Assembly (NCBI RefSeq): GCF_938010505.1
Contig: NZ_CALLVP010000090.1
Coordinates: forward strand, 1 to 21,179
Origin: an uncultured Veillonella sp.
GTDB lineage: Bacteria; Bacillota; Negativicutes; Veillonellales; Veillonellaceae
DNA length: 21,179 nucleotides
Direction: 5' to 3'
In this document: piece after piece, positions 1 to 7,116 of the stretch
How positions within the stretch are numbered: the stretch's first letter is position 1
Layout of the letters: each line of letters begins with the position of its first letter
Position numbers and translations under genes: made by a program
The notes under the pieces: model-generated
What the model was told of the DNA's origin: nothing
The model's database searches: none
Seen by the model: the letters and a program-made list of their open reading frames with translations, nothing else

Positions 1-557
1 TTATCTTTTTCCCAATAAGCAATTTGAACAGAATCGTTGCTAGAGCCTAAAGTATGTACAGGGATTCCATTAGGGGTAGTAAAGCTAACTGCATCATCAG
101 CATTGTATTTTGTCTTTTCCAATATGGGCTTTACCACGGTATCGATAGCCCAACCCATACGATATACAATATCTGTATTAGAGAAGGTAAGTTTAGGCCC
201 AAACATTCCATGAGCTCCAGTTTCTGTATATACGATTTCTAATACGTCATGATCCCTTGACTTTACATCGCGTACTACATAGTCTTCAGGCATATAAGAT
301 GGAATTTGTAAATCATATCCAAAATACTTTGTACTTGCGTCAATATTAAGCTGTACTATATCACCATTATCAACTTGGTCATACCATCGATAGCGATTCA
401 TTAACTCTTTATTCTTTTCCACTGTATCAGTGGTAACTGTATATCCATTTTCATCCACTAAAGGAGATAACGCACTAACTGATTGTACTCCAAAGCTGCC
501 TATCACGGTAGCTAATATTCCCATGGCTAATAATGATTTTGTTATTTTCAATCTCAT
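1..557 (-). CDS. Exported protein of unknown function, 3' end cut off by the window (paralogue of the next gene)
   Basis: An open frame starts at the ATG at 557-555 and runs off the left edge (185 codons visible, no stop), so it is partial at its C-terminus. A GAGAGAG ribosome site lies about 10 bases upstream. Residues 1-29 form a signal peptide: basic MRLKITK, hydrophobic core, and a VSA cleavage site. The mature part carries the block IPSYMPEDY, then VLEIVYTETG, then IVYRMGWAIDTV. All three blocks recur in the same order in the gene at 687-1457 (PSYIPYGY, VLEVVYYKKG, AYRMGYSLDTV), so the two are tandem paralogues. The P-S/T-Y-x-P-x-x-Y block followed by a V-x-Y strand resembles DUF4367-type envelope proteins of Firmicutes, but that match is from memory and weak. 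It is probably secreted or periplasmic. Its function is unknown. Confidence 0.85.
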   Translation of the reverse strand, partial: MRLKITKSLLAMGILATVIGSFGVQSVSALSPLVDENGYTVTTDTVEKNKELMNRYRWYDQVDNGDIVQLNIDASTKYFGYDLQIPSYMPEDYVVRDVKSRDHDVLEIVYTETGAHGMFGPKLTFSNTDIVYRMGWAIDTVVKPILEKTKYNADDAVSFTTPNGIPVHTLGSSNDSVQIAYWEKD

Positions 558-686
558 AATCTCTGCTCTCTCTAAATTTAGATATTTATAAGTATATATT
601 ACCGAAGTAATCATTTATCTATTACATTTTTAACTCAGATCACTGACTTTCAAGAGTATTACGTACCATTAATAAATCACACCAGT

Positions 687-1457
687 CTATGCTTTCATAG
701 GCACTACATGTTCCTGTTTTATTTCTTCAATAGTTTTAGGTTTAATCGGTGTTATCGGATAGTTACCAACTAGTTCATAGCGGGAGCTATCAATATTTTT
801 CAACGGTACCACATGGTCCTTATAGAATTCCGCATCAGCCTCTTTCACCTGTTCTAAGAAGAATAGGAAGTAAGCCATACCATCCTTCGCCCACGTAATA
901 CTGCGAACCATATGCATTTCAGGATTACCTGTATAATAAACCTCACCAGAATCACCTGATTTAGACCATTCAAAATCGCCGTACTCAGATGGAACATATG
1001 GTGTGTCTCTCACAGTATCCAAGGAATATCCCATTCTATAGGCCATAATACTGTCTATATATTTTTTCCCATCCCGATAGATAGTTGCACCTTTTTTGTA
1101 GTATACAACCTCTAATACATCATTTCGATCTTGACGTGCTGTATAAAGCTGATAACCATAAGGTATATAACTAGGTGCTTTGACCTCATACGGTAGTTGC
1201 TGTGCAGCTTCTACTATTCCTTTCCAATTACGAGCTCCTTCTTGTGTTTTCATAGGCCACTCTAATAAGGTCTTTCTTGGCAATGCTTTAATTGCTGAAT
1301 CAGGATGAACTCTAGGCATATCATTTGTAACGGTTGCTGAAACACCAACATTATCTGTAGATATAGAATCATTAACAACATCTGCTGAAACATATCCCAC
1401 AGACAATAAGCCTACAGCCATAGCAGCTAAAACGGACTTATATAGAAACTTCTTCAT
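687..1457 (-). CDS. Exported protein of unknown function, DUF4367-like
   Basis: This gene encodes 256 residues. The start ATG at 1457 is preceded by a strong AAAGGAGA ribosome site 4 bases away. Residues 1-25 are a clear signal peptide (MKKFLYK, hydrophobic core, GYVSA cleavage site). The mature protein has a PSYIPYGYQLY block, a VLEVVYYKKGAT strand, an AYRMGYSLDTV block and a C-terminal region rich in charged residues ending in PIKPKTIEEIKQEH. There is no transmembrane helix after the signal and no lipobox cysteine, so it is probably periplasmic or secreted. It lies 129 bp upstream of its paralogue in the same direction, and no convincing terminator was seen between them, so cotranscription is possible. 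The family identity (DUF4367-like) is tentative and I do not recognise a function. Confidence 0.9.
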   Translation of the reverse strand: MKKFLYKSVLAAMAVGLLSVGYVSADVVNDSISTDNVGVSATVTNDMPRVHPDSAIKALPRKTLLEWPMKTQEGARNWKGIVEAAQQLPYEVKAPSYIPYGYQLYTARQDRNDVLEVVYYKKGATIYRDGKKYIDSIMAYRMGYSLDTVRDTPYVPSEYGDFEWSKSGDSGEVYYTGNPEMHMVRSITWAKDGMAYFLFFLEQVKEADAEFYKDHVVPLKNIDSSRYELVGNYPITPIKPKTIEEIKQEHVVPMKA

Positions 1458-1641
1458 GATCTCTCCTTTTATAAAGACTTGATATATACTTTACACATAT
1501 AATGATATATTTTCTTATTTATATCAAAAACATGCCCCCGATTCTGTTGCCCTAGCTACTTCATAAAACTTTTATCTTTCCTATTGTGAAAGTATAGTTA
1601 TGAGCCATTAGCTGCTTTAATGCTTATTAGTTATACATAAT

Positions 1642-1691
1642 AAAACATCCTACTAAACGCTATATTACAATAGAGTTCAATAGGATGTTTT
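1642..1691 (-). terminator. Putative terminator of the PPOX-fold gene
   Basis: A perfect 11-bp stem (AAAACATCCTA at 1642-1652, TAGGATGTTTT at 1681-1691) begins 4 bases after the stop codon of the gene at 1696-2208. The loop is long (28 bases) and the T-tract on the minus strand is short (TTTTATTAT), so efficiency is uncertain. The stem is flanked by A or T runs on both sides and could act in both directions. Confidence 0.5.
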
Positions 1692-1695
1692 GTCA

Positions 1696-2208
1696 TTATT
1701 TAGTTAATGGAGGCATAATAATATCTTGTTCAAGCTGTCTTCGTCTTTTTGCAGTATAGTCTACAACTTTAATTTGAACTACGCCCACAGAGTTTACCAT
1801 GGCATCGGTAAAGGTAAATTCTCGACCAGTCTGATGCTTCATCAACACTTGTAAACCATGAGCTTTTTCATCAATATTCGCTAAATAAACAGCCTCTCCT
1901 CGTCCCATTACACTGGAATAAACTGAACTATATTTACAAGGAATATCTCCACCTGATACGAGGGCTTCATCATCGCCATCAATTTCGATAAATACATGAG
2001 GGTTCTCTTGAATCAAACTAAACTTCTTCCCCTCATGATAGCCATGTACATAGATGTAGAGTATATCATCTGCAATTTCATAACCAAAATGTAAAGGTAC
2101 TACATAAGGGTAATCACCATCCATCATGCCTAGGTGAATGATGCGAGTGCCGTTTAAAATACCTTTAATTTCATCTATATTTGTAACCATACGATCTTGA
2201 CGTCTCAT
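1696..2208 (-). CDS. Pyridoxamine 5'-phosphate oxidase-fold flavin-binding protein, NimA-like
   Basis: This protein has 170 residues from the chosen start. The frame is open to a GTG at 2220, but GTGGAGGCT there contains the GGAGG ribosome site placed 5 bases before the ATG at 2208, so translation most likely begins MRRQDRMV. The sequence has the split-barrel pattern of the PPOX/NimA family: a conserved G-x-x-D-x-x-P-Y-V-V-P-L-H-F-G-Y strand pair, LYIYVHGYHEGKK, NPHVFIEIDG, then a Y-S-S-V-x-G-R-G-E-A strand, and a C-terminal VVQIKVVDYTAKRRR. Family members bind FMN (some bind heme or F420) and act as small cytosolic reductases; NimA relatives are linked to 5-nitroimidazole reduction. The substrate here cannot be read from the sequence. 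It is a monocistronic unit with its own extended -10 and a possible terminator. Confidence 0.88.
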   Translation of the reverse strand: MRRQDRMVTNIDEIKGILNGTRIIHLGMMDGDYPYVVPLHFGYEIADDILYIYVHGYHEGKKFSLIQENPHVFIEIDGDDEALVSGGDIPCKYSSVYSSVMGRGEAVYLANIDEKAHGLQVLMKHQTGREFTFTDAMVNSVGVVQIKVVDYTAKRRRQLEQDIIMPPLTK

Positions 2209-2249
2209 AATAGCCTCCACGGTTATATTTTAATAATAGTTCATATATT

Positions 2250-2258
2250 ATTATAACA
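2250..2258 (-). promoter_or_regulatory. Extended -10 promoter of the PPOX-fold gene
   Basis: On the minus strand the bases read TGTTATAAT, a perfect TATAAT preceded by the TGn extension. It places a transcription start near 2243, about 35 bases before the ATG at 2208. No good -35 hexamer was found at 16-18 bp, which is acceptable for an extended -10 promoter. Confidence 0.5.
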
Positions 2259-2368
2259 ATTTTTCAGCTATATTTCTCACCAATCCTTTTGAAAGCTATA
2301 AGTAATCTATATTAATCAAGGTAGTTTATTAAATATATCTCCAAGATTTGTCTACTGTAAAAATACAT

Positions 2369-2397
2369 TTGACTTTTTAGAATAGATACTGTATTAT
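2369..2397 (+). promoter_or_regulatory. Sigma-A type promoter of the cycA-like gene
   Basis: TTGACT (2369-2374), a 17-bp spacer and TATTAT (2392-2397) match the vegetative consensus closely. Transcription would start near 2404, giving a leader of about 90 bases. The leader contains a weak inverted repeat (TTTCATA near 2407 with TATGAAA about 12 bases later) of unknown meaning. Confidence 0.7.
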
Positions 2398-2493
2398 AAG
2401 AAAATAGTTTCATAGATTCTATAGATTATGAAAGTTATGGTTATCCATGGCTTTTTATGTTTATAGATAGTTTGTAGAAAAGAGGTCTTTATT

Positions 2494-3936
2494 ATGTCTG
2501 ATACTCATCAGTTAAAACGGGGTCTTAAGAACAGACATGTACAGTTACTCGCTATCGGCGGTGCTATTGGTACAGGTTTATTCTTAGGCTCCGGCCGCGC
2601 CATTCACTTGGCGGGTCCATCCATTATATTCGCCTACCTAATAACAGGTGTTATGTGCTTCTTTATTATGAGAGCACTAGGCGAATTACTGTTATCTAAC
2701 CTAAACCACCACTCTTTTATCGACTTTGTAGAAGATTACTTAGGGGATCGAGCAGCATTTATCACGGGATGGACATACTGGTTTTGCTGGCTTTCACTAG
2801 CCATGGCAGACTTAACGGCCGTAGGCCTCTACATGCAGTACTGGATACCGTGGCTGCCCCAATGGATACCCGCCTTACTCGTTTTAATCGTCTTGTTGTT
2901 AATGAACTTGACAGCTGTAAAACATTTCGGCGAAATGGAATTCTGGTTTGCCTTGATTAAGGTAATCGCTATCATCTCTCTTATCATCATCGGTATCATC
3001 ATGATTGTTACAGGTTTTACTACAGATGCTGGCGTCGCTGCCTTTAGTAATATGTGGAACTATGGAGGATGGTTCCCGAATGGAACGATGGGCTTTATTC
3101 TATCATTCCAAATGGTTGTATTTGCTTTCACAGGTATCGAACTCGTAGGGTTGACAGCTGGTGAAACGGAAGATCCTGAAAAGGTTATTCCAATGGCCAT
3201 AAATAATATCCCATTACGTATTATTTTATTCTATGTAGGCTCTTTAGCCATCATCATGAGTATTTACCCTTGGACTGCCGTTAACCCTGCTGCAAGCCCA
3301 TTTGTAGCGGTATTTACCGCCGTTGGTATTACAGCCGCTGCAGGTATCGTAAACTTCGTTGTTCTTACCTCTGCAGCATCTGCTACAAACTCCGGTATCT
3401 TCAGTACCGGTCGTATGATTTATGCCTTGGCAAAACGCGGTCACGCCCCAAGTTCGATGCGCCGCTTGACTCACAGCAGTGTACCATACCAAGCAACGAT
3501 TTTCTCCGCAGCCGTATTACTGATTACTGTTGTACTCAACTACGTAATGCCTGAAGCAGTATTCGTTATGATTACATCAATCTCCACATTCTGCTTTATC
3601 TTTATTTGGGCCATGATGGTTATTTGCCATCTCAAATATCGCAAGAAAAATCCTGAGGTAGCGGCACAGTCTAAATTTAAAATGCCTCTATACCCAGTAA
3701 TGAATTACGTTATCCTCGCGTTCTTCGTTTTCGTTTTAGCCATTCTAGCCTTAAACGAAGATACGCGAATTGCCCTCTTGTTCACACCAATTTGGTTCAT
3801 CATTCTTTGGGCCTTCTACTCCATGCTTAACACAGACGATGAAGATGCCCTTGGAGAAGAACTCATCGAAATGGCAGGCGTAAAAGAACTTTACAAAAAA
3901 CCTAAAAAAGACGATTCCGATGATTACGTAATCTAA
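2494..3936 (+). CDS. cycA: D-serine/D-alanine/glycine:H+ symporter, CycA-like amino acid permease
   Basis: This is a 480-residue inner-membrane amino acid-polyamine-cation (APC) superfamily permease with about 12 hydrophobic segments. It begins with the family signature RHVQLLAIGGAIGTGLFLGS (residues 14-33, helix 1, substrate carboxylate-binding glycines). It continues with MRALGELLLSNL, then GWTYWFCW, GEMEFWFALIK, GGWFPNG and FAFTGIELVG (210-219, helix 6), and the NFVVLTSAASATNSGIFSTGRM stretch. Block by block this follows E. coli CycA, as I remember it, more closely than other AAT permeases such as AroP, GabP or LysP, hence the symbol. It likely imports D-alanine, D-serine or glycine. The start ATG follows an AAAAGAGG ribosome site. 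It is the only plus-strand gene, monocistronic, with its own promoter and terminator. A short acidic cytoplasmic tail ends the protein. Confidence 0.9.
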   Translation: MSDTHQLKRGLKNRHVQLLAIGGAIGTGLFLGSGRAIHLAGPSIIFAYLITGVMCFFIMRALGELLLSNLNHHSFIDFVEDYLGDRAAFITGWTYWFCWLSLAMADLTAVGLYMQYWIPWLPQWIPALLVLIVLLLMNLTAVKHFGEMEFWFALIKVIAIISLIIIGIIMIVTGFTTDAGVAAFSNMWNYGGWFPNGTMGFILSFQMVVFAFTGIELVGLTAGETEDPEKVIPMAINNIPLRIILFYVGSLAIIMSIYPWTAVNPAASPFVAVFTAVGITAAAGIVNFVVLTSAASATNSGIFSTGRMIYALAKRGHAPSSMRRLTHSSVPYQATIFSAAVLLITVVLNYVMPEAVFVMITSISTFCFIFIWAMMVICHLKYRKKNPEVAAQSKFKMPLYPVMNYVILAFFVFVLAILALNEDTRIALLFTPIWFIILWAFYSMLNTDDEDALGEELIEMAGVKELYKKPKKDDSDDYVI

Positions 3937-3942
3937 CAAAAA

Positions 3943-3963
3943 AGCTCGTGCTATGCACGAGCT
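3943..3963. terminator. Bidirectional terminator between convergent genes
   Basis: A 9-bp perfect stem AGCTCGTGC / GCACGAGCT with a 3-base loop is flanked by an A-run (3938-3942) on the left and a T-rich tract (3964-3972) on the right. It therefore works as an intrinsic terminator for cycA (stop at 3936) and for the minus-strand gene whose stop is at 3970. The right tract overlaps that stop codon. Confidence 0.9.
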
Positions 3964-3969
3964 TTTCTT

Positions 3970-4542
3970 TTACTTCATTGGCGGAAAGTTTTGTTGTTCA
4001 TATTGTTGTAGATATAATGATAAATTACTTGTATCTTCATTGTAATTAAAGATAGTCTTTATGCGATAGCCTTCTTGAGTGATGATGATATCAATAGAGG
4101 ATGGTACTTCTTGACCATTCTGTTGCAAGTGGTTAACTAATTCTTGCAAGGACTCTGTTTGACGTAAAGAACCGGTCATATATTTACCTTTGGATAAACC
4201 TGTATTTCTAATGACTTGGCCATTGTATACTTGACCTCTATTATCTTTGTAATAAAAGCGTACAGCATCATTATCTCCCGTAGGAACTGCTTTAATATAA
4301 ATGATTTTCCAATTCTTCTTAATCATCACTTTTGTAGCTTCTGCTAAATTATTAGACAAACGTCGTGTTTCTTTATTTGTTGATTTAGACACGCCATTAA
4401 CCTGTTGAATTTCATCATTCATAGGCACATCAATAAGTGCCACTACTGGATCTTGTTCTACCTTTTTTGCATCTGCAGGCTGAACCGCGAACATACCAAC
4501 AACCGCCATTACAGCTAATGCGGTAAGAGCAATTTTTTTCAT
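3970..4542 (-). CDS. Exported protein of unknown function
   Basis: This gene encodes 190 residues. The start ATG at 4542 has an AAGGAGA ribosome site 7 bases upstream. Residues 1-25 are a signal peptide (MKKIALTALAVMAVVGMF, then QPADA before the likely cleavage). The mature protein contains RRLSNNLAEATKVM, a KKNWKIIYIKAVPTGDNDAVRFYYKD strand region and a Q/N-rich C-terminus ending in QQYEQQNFPPMK. There is no second membrane segment and no lipobox, so it is probably periplasmic or secreted. I do not recognise the family. It has its own promoter at 4601-4629 and shares the terminator at 3943-3963 with cycA. The preceding gene (4637-5527) lies 94 bp upstream in the same direction and is also an envelope protein of unknown function. 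Confidence 0.85.
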   Translation of the reverse strand: MKKIALTALAVMAVVGMFAVQPADAKKVEQDPVVALIDVPMNDEIQQVNGVSKSTNKETRRLSNNLAEATKVMIKKNWKIIYIKAVPTGDNDAVRFYYKDNRGQVYNGQVIRNTGLSKGKYMTGSLRQTESLQELVNHLQQNGQEVPSSIDIIITQEGYRIKTIFNYNEDTSNLSLYLQQYEQQNFPPMK

Positions 4543-4600
4543 TCCATCTCTCCTTAGTTAGGATACATCAAAACAAATTATATTTTATACAACACATTCT

Positions 4601-4629
4601 ATTATATTCATTAAACAGTTTAATATCAA
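4601..4629 (-). promoter_or_regulatory. Promoter of the exported protein gene at 3970-4542
   Basis: Read on the minus strand: TTGATA (4629-4624), exactly 17 bp, and a perfect TATAAT (4606-4601). The transcription start is expected near 4594, about 50 bases before the ATG. The promoter begins only 7 bases after the stop of the upstream gene, so that gene and this one are at least partly independent. Confidence 0.75.
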
Positions 4630-4636
4630 GTCATAC

Positions 4637-5527
4637 TTAATTTTTAGGACTGACACTATTAATGATTTGGTTCCATCGTTCAAAACGTTTAGTATCGTAG
4701 TTCATATCCATATATTTAATATTAAAAGAGGTAATCGATTTTAGATTTTCATAGCGTTCCATCTCATCAGTCTTAACATTCCAGAACAACATCATATTTT
4801 CATATATAGGAATACCATAATACTGTTCAGCTTTAAAAAAATCAAAAGGTAAATTCATATTTGGTTTCGCATATATAAGAGGAGTAACCGTGAGCAAATA
4901 AGTATCTCCTACCTTACCATTTATATATAATTCTCTAGGAATAAGAGAGTCTAATATTACTTTATCATTTTTAATACCATGTTTACTTTCTTTCTTTTGT
5001 TGAACCAAACGTGGATCTGTATCAACTATTTTAGAAGCAGATAAATTAGCATCTATAATATATTCTCCATCTCGATTAGAGGCTATAATTTTTCCATCTA
5101 TATAATCTAAGGAAGCAGAAAATTTATCTAAATCATATCCAATAATATTAGAAACTAAAGATGTATCATTGATTTTAAAAATCAAAAGTGGATACAACTT
5201 CATATCAGGAATAGTATCATTAGAGCATCCGAGTAGATATAGTTCCTCATTAACAATAAGATAATCAACAATATAACAGTTATATTGTTTTAAAATGGGT
5301 AATACATCGATAGTATACGATTCAGAATAATTAGATGCACTCAGAATCTTTAATGCCGCAGTAGGATTACGATTAATATCAACCGCAATATCCTTTTCTA
5401 TAATTACCCCTTGTTTTGGTAAAATTCGAGCCTCATTTCTCGTACCACTAAGGTGTAAGGCACACAAAATAAGGATAAGTAAAAGCAAAAAACCAACAAT
5501 ATAATGCTTTTGTATCCATTGCAACAT
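4637..5527 (-). CDS. Membrane-anchored protein of unknown function
   Basis: This gene encodes 296 residues. The start ATG at 5527 follows a GAGAGGTGG ribosome site. A single N-terminal hydrophobic segment (residues about 10-28, HYIVGFLLLLILILCALHL) follows a short MLQWIQK stretch. There is no good signal peptidase site, so it is probably a membrane anchor with the rest outside the cytoplasm. The remainder is rich in short beta-like segments alternating with charged turns (for example YIVDYLIVNEELYLLGCSND and YIDGKIIASNRDGEYII). That pattern suggests a propeller- or beta-sheet-type exterior domain, which is inference only. I do not recognise the family. It is AT-rich like its surroundings. I found no convincing promoter; TTGAC-N12-GTCAA is an inverted repeat near 5599-5620 upstream of it. 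Confidence 0.8.
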   Translation of the reverse strand: MLQWIQKHYIVGFLLLLILILCALHLSGTRNEARILPKQGVIIEKDIAVDINRNPTAALKILSASNYSESYTIDVLPILKQYNCYIVDYLIVNEELYLLGCSNDTIPDMKLYPLLIFKINDTSLVSNIIGYDLDKFSASLDYIDGKIIASNRDGEYIIDANLSASKIVDTDPRLVQQKKESKHGIKNDKVILDSLIPRELYINGKVGDTYLLTVTPLIYAKPNMNLPFDFFKAEQYYGIPIYENMMLFWNVKTDEMERYENLKSITSFNIKYMDMNYDTKRFERWNQIINSVSPKN

Positions 5528-5732
5528 AGGACCACCTCTCTTACCTATAGTATAACTAAATCTGTCGACTAATAAAAGAAAAGACTTCTGCCAATTCTTG
5601 ACCGATTATATTCTGTCAATTACTGGTAAAAGCCTTTAATTTTATAATATTGGTTATGAAATTGTCCTATATAGTAAAGAGATATACTTAGATGTTTCTA
5701 TTCGCAGAAATATCAAAATCAATATTACTAAA

Positions 5733-6857
5733 TTAGTTACTAAAATCCGTATCCACAATAGCGAATTGTGTATAATCAGGGTAACGTTTTTGCATTTCTG
5801 CCTTGATTTTTTCTAATGTACTATGTGGATCTTCTTCATCAAAGTCAAAGATAATATCGTAGTAAATAACCTTCTTTTCTTCTTGTACGTAGAAGGCATG
5901 TACTTGTACTACATGTGTATATAAACTAATAACTTGATCAAGAGCTTTTCTAATTTCAAGTACTTCTACACTTGGTTTGTTTTCAGCATATACACCAACA
6001 GTCATATTGATACCAAACTTTTTATAAAGATGAACCGCAATGCCCTTTGTTAATGGGTGAACTTCTGCCATTGTCATCGTATCTGGTACAGAAATATGAA
6101 CGGAACCAATTGTTTCTCCTGGCCCATAACTATTTAATACCAAGTCATATACACCACCCACATTCGGATGCTGTGCGATAGTTTCTTTAATATTACGGAT
6201 TAAATTATCATCTGCTCGAACACCAAGCAAATGGTTATACATTTCACGTAAAATATCATACGCTGCTTTTAAAATCAAAACAGAAATAACAGCGCCCACA
6301 TAACCTTGAATATCAAAGTTAAAGAAAAATACTAAACCTGCAGATACCAATGTAGCAAAGGTAATCACCGCATCAAAAAGGGCATCTATACCAGATGCTA
6401 CGAGCGCATCGGATTTATATTTTTCACCTTGTGCCTTGATATAACGGCCCATCACTACTTTCACCACAATGGCAACAGCGATGATGACAAGACCTGGTAT
6501 ATCGAAGGTAGATACCTCAGGGTGGATTATTTTTTCCACAGATTCCTTAAGGGATCCAATACCAGCACCAAGAATGATAAAAGCTATGGCCATGGTAGTC
6601 ATATATTCTATACGACCATGACCAAATGGATGCTCCTTGTCAGCCCCTTTGGCAGCTAATTTCGTGCCTACAATGGTCAATACAGAGGACAACACGTCGG
6701 TCAAATTATTTACCGCATCAAGGATGATAGCGATAGAATTAGACGCAAGGCCCACAATCATTTTAAAGATAACGAGAACAATATTGCCTATAATGCCTTT
6801 TATACTAGCAAGCGTAATCCCCCGATTACGTGCTGCACTATTTTCTTGTAAAATCAT
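5733..6857 (-). CDS. Cation diffusion facilitator (CDF) transporter, probable Mn2+ exporter
   Basis: This is a 374-residue inner-membrane metal/H+ antiporter. Six hydrophobic segments occupy residues about 20-205. In helix 2 the metal site residues are N50 and D54 (N-N-L-T-D). In helix 5 they are D158 and D162 (D-A-L-F-D). The CDF signature HPFGHGR lies at 76-82. Zinc/iron CDFs usually have D,D / H,D; the N,D / D,D set is that of manganese-type members such as streptococcal MntE, so Mn2+ export is the best inference. The cytoplasmic part is unusually long. A normal ferredoxin-like dimerisation domain (about 211-292) is followed by a second region (about 293-374) with a similar order of strands, ending in FAIVDTDFSN. 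The typical family length is near 290-300. The start has an AAGAGGTG ribosome site. It is monocistronic with its own promoter. Confidence 0.9.
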   Translation of the reverse strand: MILQENSAARNRGITLASIKGIIGNIVLVIFKMIVGLASNSIAIILDAVNNLTDVLSSVLTIVGTKLAAKGADKEHPFGHGRIEYMTTMAIAFIILGAGIGSLKESVEKIIHPEVSTFDIPGLVIIAVAIVVKVVMGRYIKAQGEKYKSDALVASGIDALFDAVITFATLVSAGLVFFFNFDIQGYVGAVISVLILKAAYDILREMYNHLLGVRADDNLIRNIKETIAQHPNVGGVYDLVLNSYGPGETIGSVHISVPDTMTMAEVHPLTKGIAVHLYKKFGINMTVGVYAENKPSVEVLEIRKALDQVISLYTHVVQVHAFYVQEEKKVIYYDIIFDFDEEDPHSTLEKIKAEMQKRYPDYTQFAIVDTDFSN

Positions 6858-6922
6858 ACTACACCTCTTACATTCTGATTCACAGTTCTTAAATTGAACT
6901 ATATCGATTTACTCCTATTTAT

Positions 6923-6951
6923 ATTATAGCTTATCGATTATCATTTGTCAT
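6923..6951 (-). promoter_or_regulatory. Promoter of the CDF transporter gene
   Basis: Read on the minus strand: ATGACA (6951-6946), 17 bp, and a perfect TATAAT (6928-6923). The expected start near 6916 leaves a leader of about 58 bases. No recognisable MntR/Fur-like palindrome was found over it. The remaining intergenic sequence up to 7116 is AT-rich with nothing else identified. Confidence 0.7.
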
Positions 6952-7116
6952 TATTTTTCTTGAAAAATATTTTTAAACTTATTGATTTTACTAAGTTATC
7001 ATTAATTCTCATTTCTCAATTAGAATTTTGATGTCTTGTGACTTCACAATGTATAGTACAAACCTATTATTAACAAACTAGTATTTTGTATTACGTAACG
7101 AGTTAACCAGATCAGA

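Noticed and set aside
54..242. Short plus-strand open frame at the left edge
   Set aside because: It overlaps the partial exported-protein gene on the minus strand, which has a signal peptide and a paralogue. The plus frame has no supporting feature.
2404..2493. Leader of the cycA-like gene as a riboswitch or T-box
   Set aside because: There is no T-box sequence, no glycine-riboswitch core and no terminator/antiterminator pair; only a weak inverted repeat is seen.
5599..5620. TTGAC-N12-GTCAA inverted repeat upstream of the membrane-anchored protein gene
   Set aside because: Arms are only 5 bp, and the position is not tied to a convincing promoter. Chance is likely in AT-rich DNA.
5691..5714. 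Imperfect hairpin downstream of the CDF gene as a terminator
   Set aside because: The stem is imperfect and AT-rich, and no T-tract follows on the minus strand.
6532..6540. Additional one-mismatch DnaA-box-like 9-mers scattered outside the cluster (for example here and at 5749-5757)
   Set aside because: A few one-mismatch matches are expected by chance in 21 kb on two strands. These are isolated and not phased.
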